Source: Actinopolyspora lacussalsi
Lineage (GTDB): Bacteria > Actinomycetota > Actinomycetes > Mycobacteriales > Pseudonocardiaceae
Assembly: GCA_030803735.1 (NCBI GenBank)
Contig: JAURUC010000001.1
Coordinates: forward strand, 1,435,501 to 1,499,500
Direction: 5' to 3'
Length of the DNA stretch: 64,000 nucleotides
Shown here piece by piece: positions 1 through 8,295 of the stretch. Within the stretch, counting starts at the first letter, position 1, and the number at the start of each line of letters is the position of its first letter. Below the pieces are notes generated by a model, which saw only the letters and a list, made by a program, of their open reading frames with translations, did not search any database and had not been told where the DNA came from. Made by a program: the position numbers and the translations under genes.

Positions 1-54
1 CGGAGGTTCCGCCAAGCGAGCAGCCCGACAACCCTGCCGGAGAACTTCGACGAG

Positions 55-501
55 CTATCCCCGCGTCGGCTCCCGGTCGAGACGTCGCATCTCGCGCACC
101 CCGTCGGCGAGCGTGCGGTCACCGAGCGCGTCGAGCACGGCCCGCTCCACGTCCTCGGTCAGCTCGGCGAAGTAGGCCTGCGCGTTCGCGGCGCCCCGGC
201 AGTCGTGCTCACCGCCCGTGCGGCAGTTCCAGAGCGGTTTGTCGCCGGTCGAGCAGCGGTAGATCTCGGCCAGGGTGATCTCCTCGGCGGCCCGCGCCAA
301 CCGGGCTCCCCCCGTGCGCCCCTTGGTGCAGATGACGAGTTCGGAACGGGTCAGCGGCAGGAGCAGCTTGCGAACCAGGCTCGCGTTGGTGTCCATCCGC
401 TCGGCGAGCTGGGCGGAGCTCAGGGTCGGATCCCCCTCCTCGTCGGCGACGGCAAGAAGCAGCATCGCCATCAGGGAGCTGGAAAACCGGATGTCCAGCA
501 C
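55..501 (-). CDS. Rrf2-family transcriptional regulator
   Basis: This 148-residue protein has the Rrf2 layout: an N-terminal winged helix (LSSAQLAERMDTNASLVRKLL), then a wing rich in Gly/Arg (KGRTGGARLAR). A Cys-rich stretch follows (RCSTGDKPLWNC, then HDC), which in IscR/NsrR-type members binds an Fe-S cluster. The spacing here is C-x9-C-x7-C, so cluster binding is possible but not assured. The start is GTG with a GGAGG-type site about 10 nt upstream. It is divergent from the ene-reductase gene and shares a 120-bp intergenic region holding a clear palindrome. It probably represses that gene and itself in response to electrophiles, redox stress or nitric oxide. The signal is inference. Confidence 0.88.
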   Translation of the reverse strand: MLDIRFSSSLMAMLLLAVADEEGDPTLSSAQLAERMDTNASLVRKLLLPLTRSELVICTKGRTGGARLARAAEEITLAEIYRCSTGDKPLWNCRTGGEHDCRGAANAQAYFAELTEDVERAVLDALGDRTLADGVREMRRLDREPTRG

Positions 502-593
502 GCGGGCAACACCTCCCTCCGTCGACCTCGGCCGAGCGCTCCCACAGACCGGTACCCCAGGTTAGCAACGCCGCCGCGATCCCCCACACCAGA

Positions 594-618
594 AAGTGTA
601 TCTTCAAAAGGAACACTT
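594..618. promoter_or_regulatory. Palindromic operator between Rrf2 gene and ene-reductase
   Basis: The 25-bp imperfect palindrome has outer arms AAGTGT and ACACTT and inner half-sites CTT and AAG around a centre at about 606. It stands out as AT-rich in a GC-rich intergenic region. It lies 27 nt before the ene-reductase ATG (645). Rrf2 regulators commonly bind palindromes of this size, so autoregulation plus control of the divergent gene is the simplest reading. Confidence 0.6.
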
Positions 619-644
619 TTTACGTGCAACAGGAGGAAGATCGC

Positions 645-1766
645 ATGTCCGCTCGCGCAGCGCAGGCACTCGCACGTCCGTTCACGCTCGGATCGATGGA
701 GCTGCCGAACCGGTTGGTCATGGCACCGATGACCCGGGGGCAGTCCCCCGACGGTGTGCCCGATGAGAACGTGGCCGCCTACTACGCACGGCGTGCCGCG
801 GCGGGAACCGGCCTGATCATCACCGAAGGCACCTACATCGACGATCCCTCGGCCGGGGACGGCAAGCACGTGCCGCGGTTTCACGAGGAGGGCCCCTTGG
901 CGGGCTGGCGCGACGTCGTCACAGCGGTGCACGAGCAGGGTGGAAAGATCATGCCACAGCTGTGGCACGTCGGCATCCAGCGCAGGGCGGGCAAGCCACC
1001 GGTTCCGGAAGCCCCCTCGGTCGGCCCCTCCGGTATCGCGCTGGACGGCACCCGGCAGGCGGGCGACGATCTCTCCCTCGCCGACGTCGAACGGCTCGTC
1101 GAGGCCTTCGCCGAAGCGGCAGGGCAGGCCGAGCGCGTCGGCTTCGACGGTGTGGAGCTGCACGGAGCGCACGGCTATCTGATCGACCAGTTCCTCTGGG
1201 AACGCACCAACCGACGCACCGACGCCTACGGCGGCTCTCCGGTGGAGCGCACCAGGTTCGCCGCCGACATTGTCGCTGCCGTGCGTGAGCGGGTCTCGGC
1301 GGACTTCCCCGTGGTGCTGCGGTTCTCGCAGTGGAAGGCCGACAACTACGACGCCAAACTCGCCGAGACCCCGGACGAGCTGCAACGGATACTCGCCCCG
1401 CTGAGCGAGGCCGGGCTCGACGCCTTCCACGCTTCCGGACGCCGCTACTGGGAGCCCGAGTTCCCGGAATCCGACCCGGACCTCAACATCGGCGGCTGGG
1501 CCCGCAAGCTCACCGGCAAGCCGGTCATCACCGTCGGCTCGGTCGGGCTGGACGCGGTGTTCGACCCCGCCACCCTCGGCGAGGGCGCGGGCACCAACGT
1601 GGCCAGCGTCGAAGGGCTGGCAGAACGGTTGGAGCGCGAGGAGTTCGACCTCGTCGCGGTCGGCCGCGCCCTGCTGGCCGATCCGGAGTGGAGCCGGAAG
1701 GTGCTCGACGGCCGGGAGACGGAACTCGTCCCGTTCACCCGCGAGGCGATGAGCACGCTGTACTGA
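645..1766 (+). CDS. Old Yellow Enzyme-family NADH:flavin oxidoreductase / ene-reductase
   Basis: This is an FMN-dependent TIM-barrel oxidoreductase of 373 residues that should reduce activated C=C bonds or nitro-compounds with NAD(P)H. Family marks are LPNRLVMAPMTR near the N-terminus, QLWHVG, the substrate-binding pair in HGAHGYLIDQFLW (His173/His176), the conserved RTDAYGGS, and a C-terminal VAVGRALLADPEW phosphate-binding region. A GTG at 624 is in frame, but AGGAGGAAGA at 631-640 fits the ATG at 645. Xenobiotic or electrophile detoxification fits the divergent Rrf2 regulator and its operator just upstream. The exact substrate cannot be told from sequence. Confidence 0.92.
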   Translation: MSARAAQALARPFTLGSMELPNRLVMAPMTRGQSPDGVPDENVAAYYARRAAAGTGLIITEGTYIDDPSAGDGKHVPRFHEEGPLAGWRDVVTAVHEQGGKIMPQLWHVGIQRRAGKPPVPEAPSVGPSGIALDGTRQAGDDLSLADVERLVEAFAEAAGQAERVGFDGVELHGAHGYLIDQFLWERTNRRTDAYGGSPVERTRFAADIVAAVRERVSADFPVVLRFSQWKADNYDAKLAETPDELQRILAPLSEAGLDAFHASGRRYWEPEFPESDPDLNIGGWARKLTGKPVITVGSVGLDAVFDPATLGEGAGTNVASVEGLAERLEREEFDLVAVGRALLADPEWSRKVLDGRETELVPFTREAMSTLY

Positions 1767-1929
1767 AGCACCTTCATCGGTGGTCGGATCCGATCGGCAC
1801 CCGGAGCTCGACAACAGGCCCGGACCAGGCCACCCGCTCGAACAGCTCGCTGAAAAGCCCGCCGCGCCGTGCACAGGGTTCTCGGGATCAACGACCGGCC
1901 GAATGAACGAAGCTGTTCGTGGGGAGCAC

Positions 1930-1970
1930 GTTCCCGGGCGGTTCCGAATATTCTCGAACCACCCGGGAAC
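1930..1970. terminator. Strong hairpin between convergent genes
   Basis: The arms GTTCCCGGG-c-GGTTC and GAACC-a-CCCGGGAAC form a 14-bp stem with one internal mismatch around an 11-nt AT-rich loop. It sits between the 3' ends of the ene-reductase (+) and the MetE-like gene (-). There is no long U-tract. A bidirectional terminator is the likely role. Confidence 0.65.
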
Positions 1971-1997
1971 GAACCCTTCCTCGGGAAGGATCAGCCG

Positions 1998-3074
1998 TCA
2001 GGAAAGCACAGTGGGCTCCTTCGCGAACTCACCGACCGTTTCGCGATGCTGCCGCATCGTCTCCTCGCCGTCCTCACCCGGCTGCCTGCCGAATCCGCAG
2101 TACATCGACAGGCCGAACTCGTCCAGGTGCTTCGACGCCGTCGCCACACGACGCCGCAGCCCCGCCACACCGTCGATCGGCTGCACGAGGCCAAGAAAGA
2201 CCCGAGTGTCACCGACGTCGAGGTCGGTCAGTGGACGGAAGAAGCGGTCGTCCTCACTGCGCAGAGTCCTTGGCCCCGCCATGTGCAGCCAGTCGACCTT
2301 CCGGCCGGACTCGGCGACCGCGTAGTTGGCCATCCGCACCACCGTGCTCATGTCCCCCGGCTCGTACATGGGCCACTCCGGGAACGTGCCGTAGCACAGG
2401 TGGTAGCCGACGAGCACGTCCTCCGGAATCAGCCGCGTCAGCCGGGAGACCGGTCCGGCGAACCGTTCCCACGCGTCACCGGAGGTCCACGAGAGCACAC
2501 CCTCGACGTCCTGTGTGTCGTAGGCGGTGTCCCACTGGATGGCCAGGTCGGCGGGTGGGATGGCTTCGGTCAGCCGTTCGAGCTCGCGAACGACCAACTC
2601 CTCGAAACCTCGCGCCGCGGCGGGATAGTCGTTCCCGAAGTTCGCCTTGAACGCGTTCATGGCGCTCGACGGGAGCGGCAACCCCACCTGGAACCGCAAA
2701 CGTTCCGGGACCAGGCCCTGCTCTCGCAACTCGCGAAACACCTCGTAGGAGGCGATCGCGTCGTCGATGCGCGGCCAGGTGTCCCAGTGCAGCCGTTCGA
2801 CTCCGTCGCGGACGGAGAACACGGGCGTGTCGTAGATGTGACGCGGCACCCCCGTCGGCGAGCCTGTTTCCTCCACCACGACGACATCGGGATTGGGGCG
2901 TATCAACCGCTCACGTTCGTAACCCACCCACGGAGCACGTGGCCCGGTCTCACCGTCCGGCAACGCGTGCACCAGATCGCCGAACCAGTGGGCGCCCGAC
3001 CGGAACGCCTGTTCGGTCGAATCGGTCGGCAAACTCCCGACCAACAACAAATCACCAGCCACTCGTGGGCTCAT
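1998..3074 (-). CDS. Conserved hypothetical protein, MetE/UROD-like fold suspected
   Basis: This 358-residue soluble protein begins MSPRVAGDLLLVGSLPTDS. Internal motifs recall the methionine-synthase/uroporphyrinogen-decarboxylase (MetE/UROD) TIM barrel: HALPDGETG, LRFQVGLPLPSSA, VGYHLCYGTFPEWP and a late GLSMYCGFGRQPG. It does not carry a full set of MetE zinc ligands that I can identify, so I do not call methionine synthase. The ATG at 3074 has AGAGGA about 8 nt upstream and is preferred over the in-frame extension to 3146. It lies downstream of the metal operon on the same strand, about 300 bp away, and probably has its own promoter. Function unknown. Confidence 0.75.
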   Translation of the reverse strand: MSPRVAGDLLLVGSLPTDSTEQAFRSGAHWFGDLVHALPDGETGPRAPWVGYERERLIRPNPDVVVVEETGSPTGVPRHIYDTPVFSVRDGVERLHWDTWPRIDDAIASYEVFRELREQGLVPERLRFQVGLPLPSSAMNAFKANFGNDYPAAARGFEELVVRELERLTEAIPPADLAIQWDTAYDTQDVEGVLSWTSGDAWERFAGPVSRLTRLIPEDVLVGYHLCYGTFPEWPMYEPGDMSTVVRMANYAVAESGRKVDWLHMAGPRTLRSEDDRFFRPLTDLDVGDTRVFLGLVQPIDGVAGLRRRVATASKHLDEFGLSMYCGFGRQPGEDGEETMRQHRETVGEFAKEPTVLS

Positions 3075-3330
3075 CACCGCGTCCTCTTTCACCTGATCAT
3101 CGCGGCAGCGCGAGTCGACCACGAGACCTGACGCGACCGAGATCACACCGTTGTCCCTCGATCACAGCGGGCCGCTGTACCGATGTTTTCGACGGCAGGC
3201 AGCTCGCCCGCGGCGTACGGTCGCCCACCTCGGTCCGGCCCACGGCGTCAGCTCTCGTCGTCATCGACGCTCCGCATGGTCGTGACAGGCACCGAGCATG
3301 CGGTCGCTGTATTCCACAGCACTACCACGT

Positions 3331-3345
3331 TCTCATTCAATGAGA
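3331..3345. promoter_or_regulatory. Odd-centred palindrome upstream of the MetE-like gene
   Basis: TCTCATT-C-AATGAGA is a perfect 7-1-7 palindrome in the 299-bp gap 3075-3373, in an AT-rich patch about 260 bp before the MetE-like start. It could be an operator for that gene or the end of the metal operon's transcribed region. I see no protein gene in the rest of this gap. Confidence 0.35.
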
Positions 3346-3373
3346 GAAAAATCGGACCCGAAACTCAGCTGGG

Positions 3374-3625
3374 TTACAACCGTATACCGACTCTCGGTAA
3401 CGCTGCCGCAACGCGGGGGAGACGAAGCCCTGACGAACCCGAAGAGGTCGTGCCGTACCGGGCGGGCCCGGACGAGCCCGACGACGTCGTCGTGGAGATG
3501 CCGACGACGCGGACCTCTCGCGTCACCTCGGGTTGGCGGAGAGCGCTGATCAGCGTGTAGCCGCCGAGCACGGCCACGTGATGAAACGGGATGAAGATCT
3601 CTTGATCCTCTTGTGCCACGCCCAT
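3374..3625 (-). CDS. Small hypothetical protein at the end of the metal operon
   Basis: This 83-residue ORF begins 16 nt after the PLP-enzyme stop, with GGGAG about 9 nt before its ATG. The N-terminal half (EIFIPFHHVAVLGGYTLISAL, then EVTREVRVVGIS) looks like a folded beta-rich small domain. The C-terminal half is Ser/Gly/Pro/Arg-rich and may be disordered. Position and Shine-Dalgarno site argue for translation as the last gene of the operon. No family is recognised and the ORF could be spurious. Confidence 0.4.
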   Translation of the reverse strand: MGVAQEDQEIFIPFHHVAVLGGYTLISALRQPEVTREVRVVGISTTTSSGSSGPARYGTTSSGSSGLRLPRVAAALPRVGIRL

Positions 3626-3640
3626 CGGGTCACGCTCCCA

Positions 3641-4696
3641 TCAGGACCACTTCACCGGCATCGCCTCTCGTTCCTCCTCGCTGCGCGCGTTGGGCGGTGC
3701 TTCCGCACGGTCCCAGCACATCCGCGACCACGGCATCTTGAGCTCCGCGGTGTCGACCGCCGGATGCGGTGCGAGCTCGGAGATGTCCCTCGCCGACTCG
3801 GCCCGGGAGAACACCGCCTCGTTGTAGCGGTGCCCGGTGTCGGCGGCGATGAACAGCACCGGCCCCGACGACCGGACGTATCGCTCCCAGTGTGCTGCCA
3901 GGTACGCCGCGCCGCTGGACAACCCCGCGAACACGGCGTGCCTGCGCAGCAGGTCCGTGCTCGCCGACAGCGCGGTGTCGAAGGAGATCCAGTGCAGTGT
4001 GTCGTAGGCGGTGTGCTCGACATTGCCGAACGGGATGGAACTGCCGATCCCGGCGATGATCATCTCGCTGTCGGAGACGTGTTCGGCGCCGAAAGTGATG
4101 CTGCCGAACGGTTGAACACCCACCAGCCCGACATCCGTTCCGGCGCCGCGGAGATACCTGGCCAGCGCCCCCGTGGAGGCGCCGGAACCGACGCCGCCGA
4201 CGATCGTGAGTGCTTCACCGTCCAGTTCGGTGCGGATGCGATCCGCGATCGGGCGATATCCGAGACAGTGAATGTCGTCGTGGTACTGCCGCATCCAGTG
4301 GTAGTGCGGGTTCTCGTCCAGCAGTTGTCGCACGCGACGCACCCGCAGACTCTGGTCGAGTTTGAGATCCGCCGACGGTTCGACCTGCTCCAGACGGCAG
4401 CCCAGCAGGACGAGTTGGTTGTACAGCGTGGAATCGATGGTCGTCGAGCCGACGATGTGGCACCCGAGTCCGTACCTGTGGCAGGCGAGCGCGAGCGCGT
4501 AGGCGTAGATGCCGCTCGAACTGTCCAGCAGGGTGTCCCCGGGACGCACACGCCCCTGTTCGAGCAATCGCTCGACCGCCGTCAGGGCGGAGACGACTTT
4601 CATCGTCTCAAATCGAAGGCATACGAGTCCCCTGTCGAGCCGGATCAGATCGGGGCGTGCGACTGCGTCCGCGATGTGCTCGTCCATGATCACCAT
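3641..4696 (-). CDS. PLP-dependent enzyme of the cysteine synthase/SbnA-like beta family
   Basis: This 351-residue fold-type II PLP enzyme has a likely Schiff-base lysine in RFETMKVVSAL, a substrate loop DSSSGIYAYALALAC in the place of the classical SSGN loop, and a Gly-rich phosphate cradle GGVGSGASTGALARYL. Family members do beta-replacement or beta-elimination on O-acetyl- or O-phospho-amino acids; SbnA of staphyloferrin B uses O-phosphoserine. Its first 89 nt overlap the 3' end of the upstream kinase gene in another frame. The ATGs at 4696 and 4687 are both possible and lack a strong Shine-Dalgarno site, so translational coupling is likely. The pairing with a kinase suggests a phospho-amino-acid substrate. 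That is inference. Confidence 0.85.
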   Translation of the reverse strand: MVIMDEHIADAVARPDLIRLDRGLVCLRFETMKVVSALTAVERLLEQGRVRPGDTLLDSSSGIYAYALALACHRYGLGCHIVGSTTIDSTLYNQLVLLGCRLEQVEPSADLKLDQSLRVRRVRQLLDENPHYHWMRQYHDDIHCLGYRPIADRIRTELDGEALTIVGGVGSGASTGALARYLRGAGTDVGLVGVQPFGSITFGAEHVSDSEMIIAGIGSSIPFGNVEHTAYDTLHWISFDTALSASTDLLRRHAVFAGLSSGAAYLAAHWERYVRSSGPVLFIAADTGHRYNEAVFSRAESARDISELAPHPAVDTAELKMPWSRMCWDRAEAPPNARSEEEREAMPVKWS

Positions 4697-5645
4697 CACC
4701 GTTTCGGGAACGAGGCCGAGTGCTGAACACTCGCGTGCTGGGAATGTCGTTGCGGTCCAGTTCGAACAGGCATGCCCGGATCCGGTCTCCCGTACCGGGC
4801 TGGTTCGGGTCGAAGAGCAGACCCGCGACATTGCCGCTGTGGGCGATCTGCAGGCCGACGGCGCCGACCCGCTCGGCGATCTCCGCGAGTGAGTCCAGTT
4901 GGGTCTTGTCGAGGATGCGCTGGTTGTACCGGGCGCTCTCGGTGCTGACCTGGCCGAGTAGGGCGACGTCGGACCGGGCCACGGCTCGGCGCAGCAGTGC
5001 GCGCAGTCGTTCACCGACCCGCACGTCCCGGTCGCGGATGTGGTGGGTACCCAACTCCAGGGTGTCGACACCGGTGGCGCCTTCGGTGAGGCATCCCACC
5101 ACCACCGCGGGGGGAAGCCGGTCGCCGAGATCCTCGAGGACTCTGCCCTCCCGTTGCGCGAACAGCAGGGCCCTGTCGTCGAACATCAGCGGATCACTGG
5201 CGCGTTCGGCCGACACCGCGATTGTCGACACGGTCTCGGCGGGAAGGTGCACACCGTAGGCATCCACGACGGCGCGGATCGCGGCCAGCACGTCGGCACT
5301 CGACGACCCCATCCCGAGACCGTCGGGAACCTCGCTGCTGAGGAACAGTTGTCCGCCGCACGGAGTCCGTGCCGTGGTGCTGCCACAGAGTTCGCAGGTC
5401 AGGATCGCCGCTCGTCGCGCCTTGCTTCGGTCGTTCGGGCTGATGACCACGCTGTCCGCGGCCGTGTCGGGGTCGGGCACGAAGACGGCCCTGCTGCGGG
5501 GGCCGGGAAGTGGCATGGTCACCAGAGCCCGACAGGCCGCTCCTCGGTCATCGAGGAAGACTCCTTGCAGGATTTCACCGTGATGGCAGCCGGATTGGCC
5601 CGTTCCGGTGGTCGGGGGAGTTTTCCGGTCGGTGGGTGCGTTCAT
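4608..5645 (-). CDS. GHMP-family kinase, PduX (L-threonine kinase)-like
   Basis: This 345-residue kinase shows an N-terminal CHHGEILQGVF, matching the GELxQG signature of PduX-type kinases, and the GHMP ATP loop DGLGMGSSSADVLAAI at about residue 110. Late motif AHSGNVAGLLFDP is the conserved third element. PduX phosphorylates L-threonine, and related enzymes use small amino or hydroxy acids. The ATG overlaps the upstream stop (ATGA). The C-terminal tail after STRVFSTRP is Arg-rich and encoded by DNA that also encodes the start of the PLP enzyme, so the true functional end may lie earlier. Together the two genes could make and then substitute an O-phospho-amino acid. Confidence 0.82.
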   Translation of the reverse strand: MNAPTDRKTPPTTGTGQSGCHHGEILQGVFLDDRGAACRALVTMPLPGPRSRAVFVPDPDTAADSVVISPNDRSKARRAAILTCELCGSTTARTPCGGQLFLSSEVPDGLGMGSSSADVLAAIRAVVDAYGVHLPAETVSTIAVSAERASDPLMFDDRALLFAQREGRVLEDLGDRLPPAVVVGCLTEGATGVDTLELGTHHIRDRDVRVGERLRALLRRAVARSDVALLGQVSTESARYNQRILDKTQLDSLAEIAERVGAVGLQIAHSGNVAGLLFDPNQPGTGDRIRACLFELDRNDIPSTRVFSTRPRSRNGDGDHGRAHRGRSRTPRSDPARQGTRMPSI

Positions 5646-6460
5646 GACGAGTGGGCCGCGCGGTAGCGGTACAGGGTGGTGGGGTTCGAGTCGAACTGGG
5701 AGAACGGGAAGGGTTCGGCGGACAGTGCGGTGACGCCGGAGCCGAGAAAGGCTCTCGCGACCGCGGAGCCCGACTGGGCGTAGACGATCAACGGCACGTT
5801 CCGCTTCCCGCAGTGGCGCAGAATTCCGTCGAAAGTCCCGTTGCCCAGTGTCATGCCGGTCGCCACGACGGCGTCGGCGGGTTCGAGCACTTCGCTCATG
5901 ACCGAGGTGACCAGTCCACCGTCAGCGGTGGCGTCGAGGTTGTAGTCACAGGGCAGACAGACGCACCCCCGTTCCCGCAGCGCCACGACGAGCGGGGTGA
6001 CAACACCGATGAGCGCCACCCTGCTCCCCGGTGCGAGTTCGAGGAGCCCCGCGATCGCTTCGTCCCGGCTTCGGGCCCGTTGCTCGGGAGTGCCCGCGGG
6101 TAGGGTGACGGCTTCCGCGTCGGGACGGTCGCGGTGGTGCTCGGTCTCGGTGAGATACGCGTCGAGCGCGGCGACACGAAGTGGGAGCGGTGCGGCACGG
6201 AGCAGGGTCGCGAGATCGCTGCCCGAGGCTCCGGAGCAGGTGTCCGGATCGAGCTCGCCCGCTTCGAAGGCGCAGGCACCGTACGACTGCCCGACCCGGA
6301 CGAGGACGTAGCGGTTGCGGTATACGGTGGTCGATCCCGCCAGTCGAGTGCCGTGCTGGATCCAGAACACGCTGGTGGCGATCAGTTCGCTCGGGCGCGG
6401 TGGCCCGGAACCATCGAGCACCTCGGTGAACAGGGCGTCAAGGGTCGCTGTTTCGGCCAT
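5642..6460 (-). CDS. DUF4213/DUF364 putative heavy-metal chelation protein
   Basis: This 272-residue protein has an N-terminal enolase-like DUF4213 part (about residues 1-110: WIQHGTRLAGSTTVYRNRYVLVRVG is split across it). A DUF364 part follows (about 125-265) with VALIGVVTPLV, the CDYNLD motif, DAVVATGMTLGNGTFDGIL and VPLIVYAQSG. DUF364 was named for a proposed role in metal chelation from structure, and its biochemistry is poorly known. A much longer in-frame reading upstream overlaps the binding-protein gene and is rejected: ATG 6460 has AGGAAAAGA upstream and begins MAETATLDALF. It is followed by the kinase with a 4-nt overlap. Confidence 0.85.
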   Translation of the reverse strand: MAETATLDALFTEVLDGSGPPRPSELIATSVFWIQHGTRLAGSTTVYRNRYVLVRVGQSYGACAFEAGELDPDTCSGASGSDLATLLRAAPLPLRVAALDAYLTETEHHRDRPDAEAVTLPAGTPEQRARSRDEAIAGLLELAPGSRVALIGVVTPLVVALRERGCVCLPCDYNLDATADGGLVTSVMSEVLEPADAVVATGMTLGNGTFDGILRHCGKRNVPLIVYAQSGSAVARAFLGSGVTALSAEPFPFSQFDSNPTTLYRYRAAHSS

Positions 6461-6513
6461 GGTGATGTCTTTTCCTGAATCGGAGGGACAGCCGGTGAGA
6501 GCCGGCTCGTGGA

Positions 6514-7503
6514 CTAGCGTCCGATGGAGCGCAGGTAGTCGGCGAACTTCTCGGCGGCGGCGATGTTGCGGGGTCCGCTGACGGCGGCTCCGTAGTCGAT
6601 GACGTGGAACCGGTCGTTCTTGATCGCGGGCGTTTGCGCCAACGGGGGGAACGACTTCAGGAACGCGATCTTGTCCTCGACGGGTTTGTCCCCGTAGTCG
6701 ACGACGGTGATCACTTCGGGATTCGCCCGCACGACCGATTCCCACCCGATCGTGGTCCAGCGCTTGTCGAGGTCGTGCGTGATGTTGCGCCCGCCCGCCA
6801 ACGAGACGATGGCGTTGGGTGCCGCCTGAGCACCGGAGGTGAAGGGTTTGTCGGTTCCGGAGTCGTAGATGAACACCCTGGGTGGAGTGCCTTGTGGTCG
6901 TTCCTCGCGAAGAGCTCGGGCACGTCGCTTCAGGTCCGCGACCACGCGTTGCGCGCGATCCTCGATGCGGAAGATCTTCCCGATCTGTCGCAGATCGGTG
7001 TAGAGGGCCTCCAGCGGTGGCACGCGAACCGGATCCGATCCGTAGTTGAAGCAGCTCTCGGTGTGCTGGTAGCTGCGTATGCCGAGGGAGTCGAGTTTGC
7101 TCGGAGTGATGCCCCGGGCCTGACTGAAACCGGACTCCCAACCGGCGAGGACCCAGTCCGCCTCCGCGTCGAGGACAACCTCGAGACTGAGCACATCGGT
7201 GCTGAGCGTTTCGACGGAGCGATAGTCCTCCCGCCACGGGGAGCGTTTCACCGACGGGTCGGCGGTGCTGGGCATGACGATGCCCCGCATGCGGTCGGCC
7301 AGCCCGAGGGCGAACATCTTCTCGGTGCTGCTCATGTCGTAGGCGACCGGGTGTTCCGGTTCGGGGTATTCGATCGTGCGCCCGCAGTTCTCGATGGTGA
7401 CCGTGCCGGATTCACCGTTCGAGGCGGGCGCGACGTTGGCTCCGCAGCCGGTTGCCAGTAACGAGGTGGTCAGCAGGAGCGTGACTGCGACGCGTGAGGT
7501 CAT
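6514..7503 (-). CDS. Metal-siderophore ABC transporter substrate-binding lipoprotein
   Basis: This 329-residue protein starts with a lipoprotein signal (TLLLTTSLLATGC, lipobox Cys20) and has the Peripla_BP_2/FecB-like body: TIEYPEPEHPVAYDMSSTEKMFALGLADRMRGI, a middle AGWESGF, and the long central helix after LYTDLRQIGKIFRIEDRAQRVV. It should sit outside the membrane and hand a metal chelate or corrinoid to the FecCD permease encoded just upstream. Its distance to the ATPase gene is 30 nt. Ligand identity is not visible from sequence. The operon's Fur/Zur-like operator argues for a metal complex. Confidence 0.93.
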   Translation of the reverse strand: MTSRVAVTLLLTTSLLATGCGANVAPASNGESGTVTIENCGRTIEYPEPEHPVAYDMSSTEKMFALGLADRMRGIVMPSTADPSVKRSPWREDYRSVETLSTDVLSLEVVLDAEADWVLAGWESGFSQARGITPSKLDSLGIRSYQHTESCFNYGSDPVRVPPLEALYTDLRQIGKIFRIEDRAQRVVADLKRRARALREERPQGTPPRVFIYDSGTDKPFTSGAQAAPNAIVSLAGGRNITHDLDKRWTTIGWESVVRANPEVITVVDYGDKPVEDKIAFLKSFPPLAQTPAIKNDRFHVIDYGAAVSGPRNIAAAEKFADYLRSIGR

Positions 7504-7533
7504 TGCGGATATCTCTCCTGTTCACAACGGTGA

Positions 7534-8295
7534 TCAGATGTCGTAGTGCAGCTGGGGGATTCCGGTGCGCGGATGATGGACGATCGAGGGGGTGACGCCG
7601 AACGCCTCGTTGATCAGCTCGGGGGTGAGCACTTCGACGGGCGTACCGATGTGCAGCACCGTCCCGTTGGCGAGCACGGCGAGCCGGTCACAGGTGGCGG
7701 CCGCGAGGTTGAGGTCGTGCATGGCGATCAGCACGGTGGTCGAGTCCGTGCGCAGCTGGCGAAGCAACTGGATCTGGTGGTGTATGTCGAGGTGGTTGGT
7801 CGGCTCGTCGAGGACCAGCACACGGGGTTGCTGCGCGAAGGCCCTGGCGAGCAGCACCCGCTGGCGTTCCCCACCGGACAGCGACAGCACACCGCGGTCG
7901 GCGAGGTGCACGACGTCGGCACGACGCATCGCCTCGTCGCGGACGGCGCGTTCCTCGGTGGTCAGCGGCTGGTTCCCGCGGTGGTGCGGAAACCTGCCGA
8001 GTTCGACGATCTCGGCGACGGTGAAGTCGAGATCGTTGCTGCTCTCCTGCGGAACAGCGGCGATGTGCCGGGCTGACTCGCGCGGTGCGAGGGTGGAGAT
8101 ATCGGCACCGTCGAGCAGCACCGCTCCCCTGCTCGGCCGCAGCGCCCGGTAGACGCAGCGCAGCGCGGTGGACTTGCCGCTGCCGTTCGGTCCGACGAGT
8201 CCGAGGACTTCCCCTTCCGCCGTTTCGATGTTCAGATCGCGGACGAGCTCGGTTCCCGCGAGGTGCACCGACAGGCCGTCGAGTGTGATCGACAT
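7534..8295 (-). CDS. Iron/metallophore ABC transporter ATPase (FecE-like)
   Basis: This 253-residue ATPase has Walker A GPNGSGKST, Q-loop AAVPQESS, signature LSGGERQR, Walker B VLVLDEPTNHLD and H-loop IAMHD. It matches the FecE/FhuC/BtuD length and order. Its ATG abuts the permease stop (TGAATG), so the two are co-translated. It energises uptake of the ligand bound by the lipoprotein encoded next. Confidence 0.96.
   Translation of the reverse strand: MSITLDGLSVHLAGTELVRDLNIETAEGEVLGLVGPNGSGKSTALRCVYRALRPSRGAVLLDGADISTLAPRESARHIAAVPQESSNDLDFTVAEIVELGRFPHHRGNQPLTTEERAVRDEAMRRADVVHLADRGVLSLSGGERQRVLLARAFAQQPRVLVLDEPTNHLDIHHQIQLLRQLRTDSTTVLIAMHDLNLAAATCDRLAVLANGTVLHIGTPVEVLTPELINEAFGVTPSIVHHPRTGIPQLHYDI

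Noticed and set aside
5642..7237. N-terminal extension of the DUF364 gene by about 260 codons
   Set aside because: The extension is antifamily sequence overlapping the binding-protein gene; ATG 6460 has a good ribosome site.
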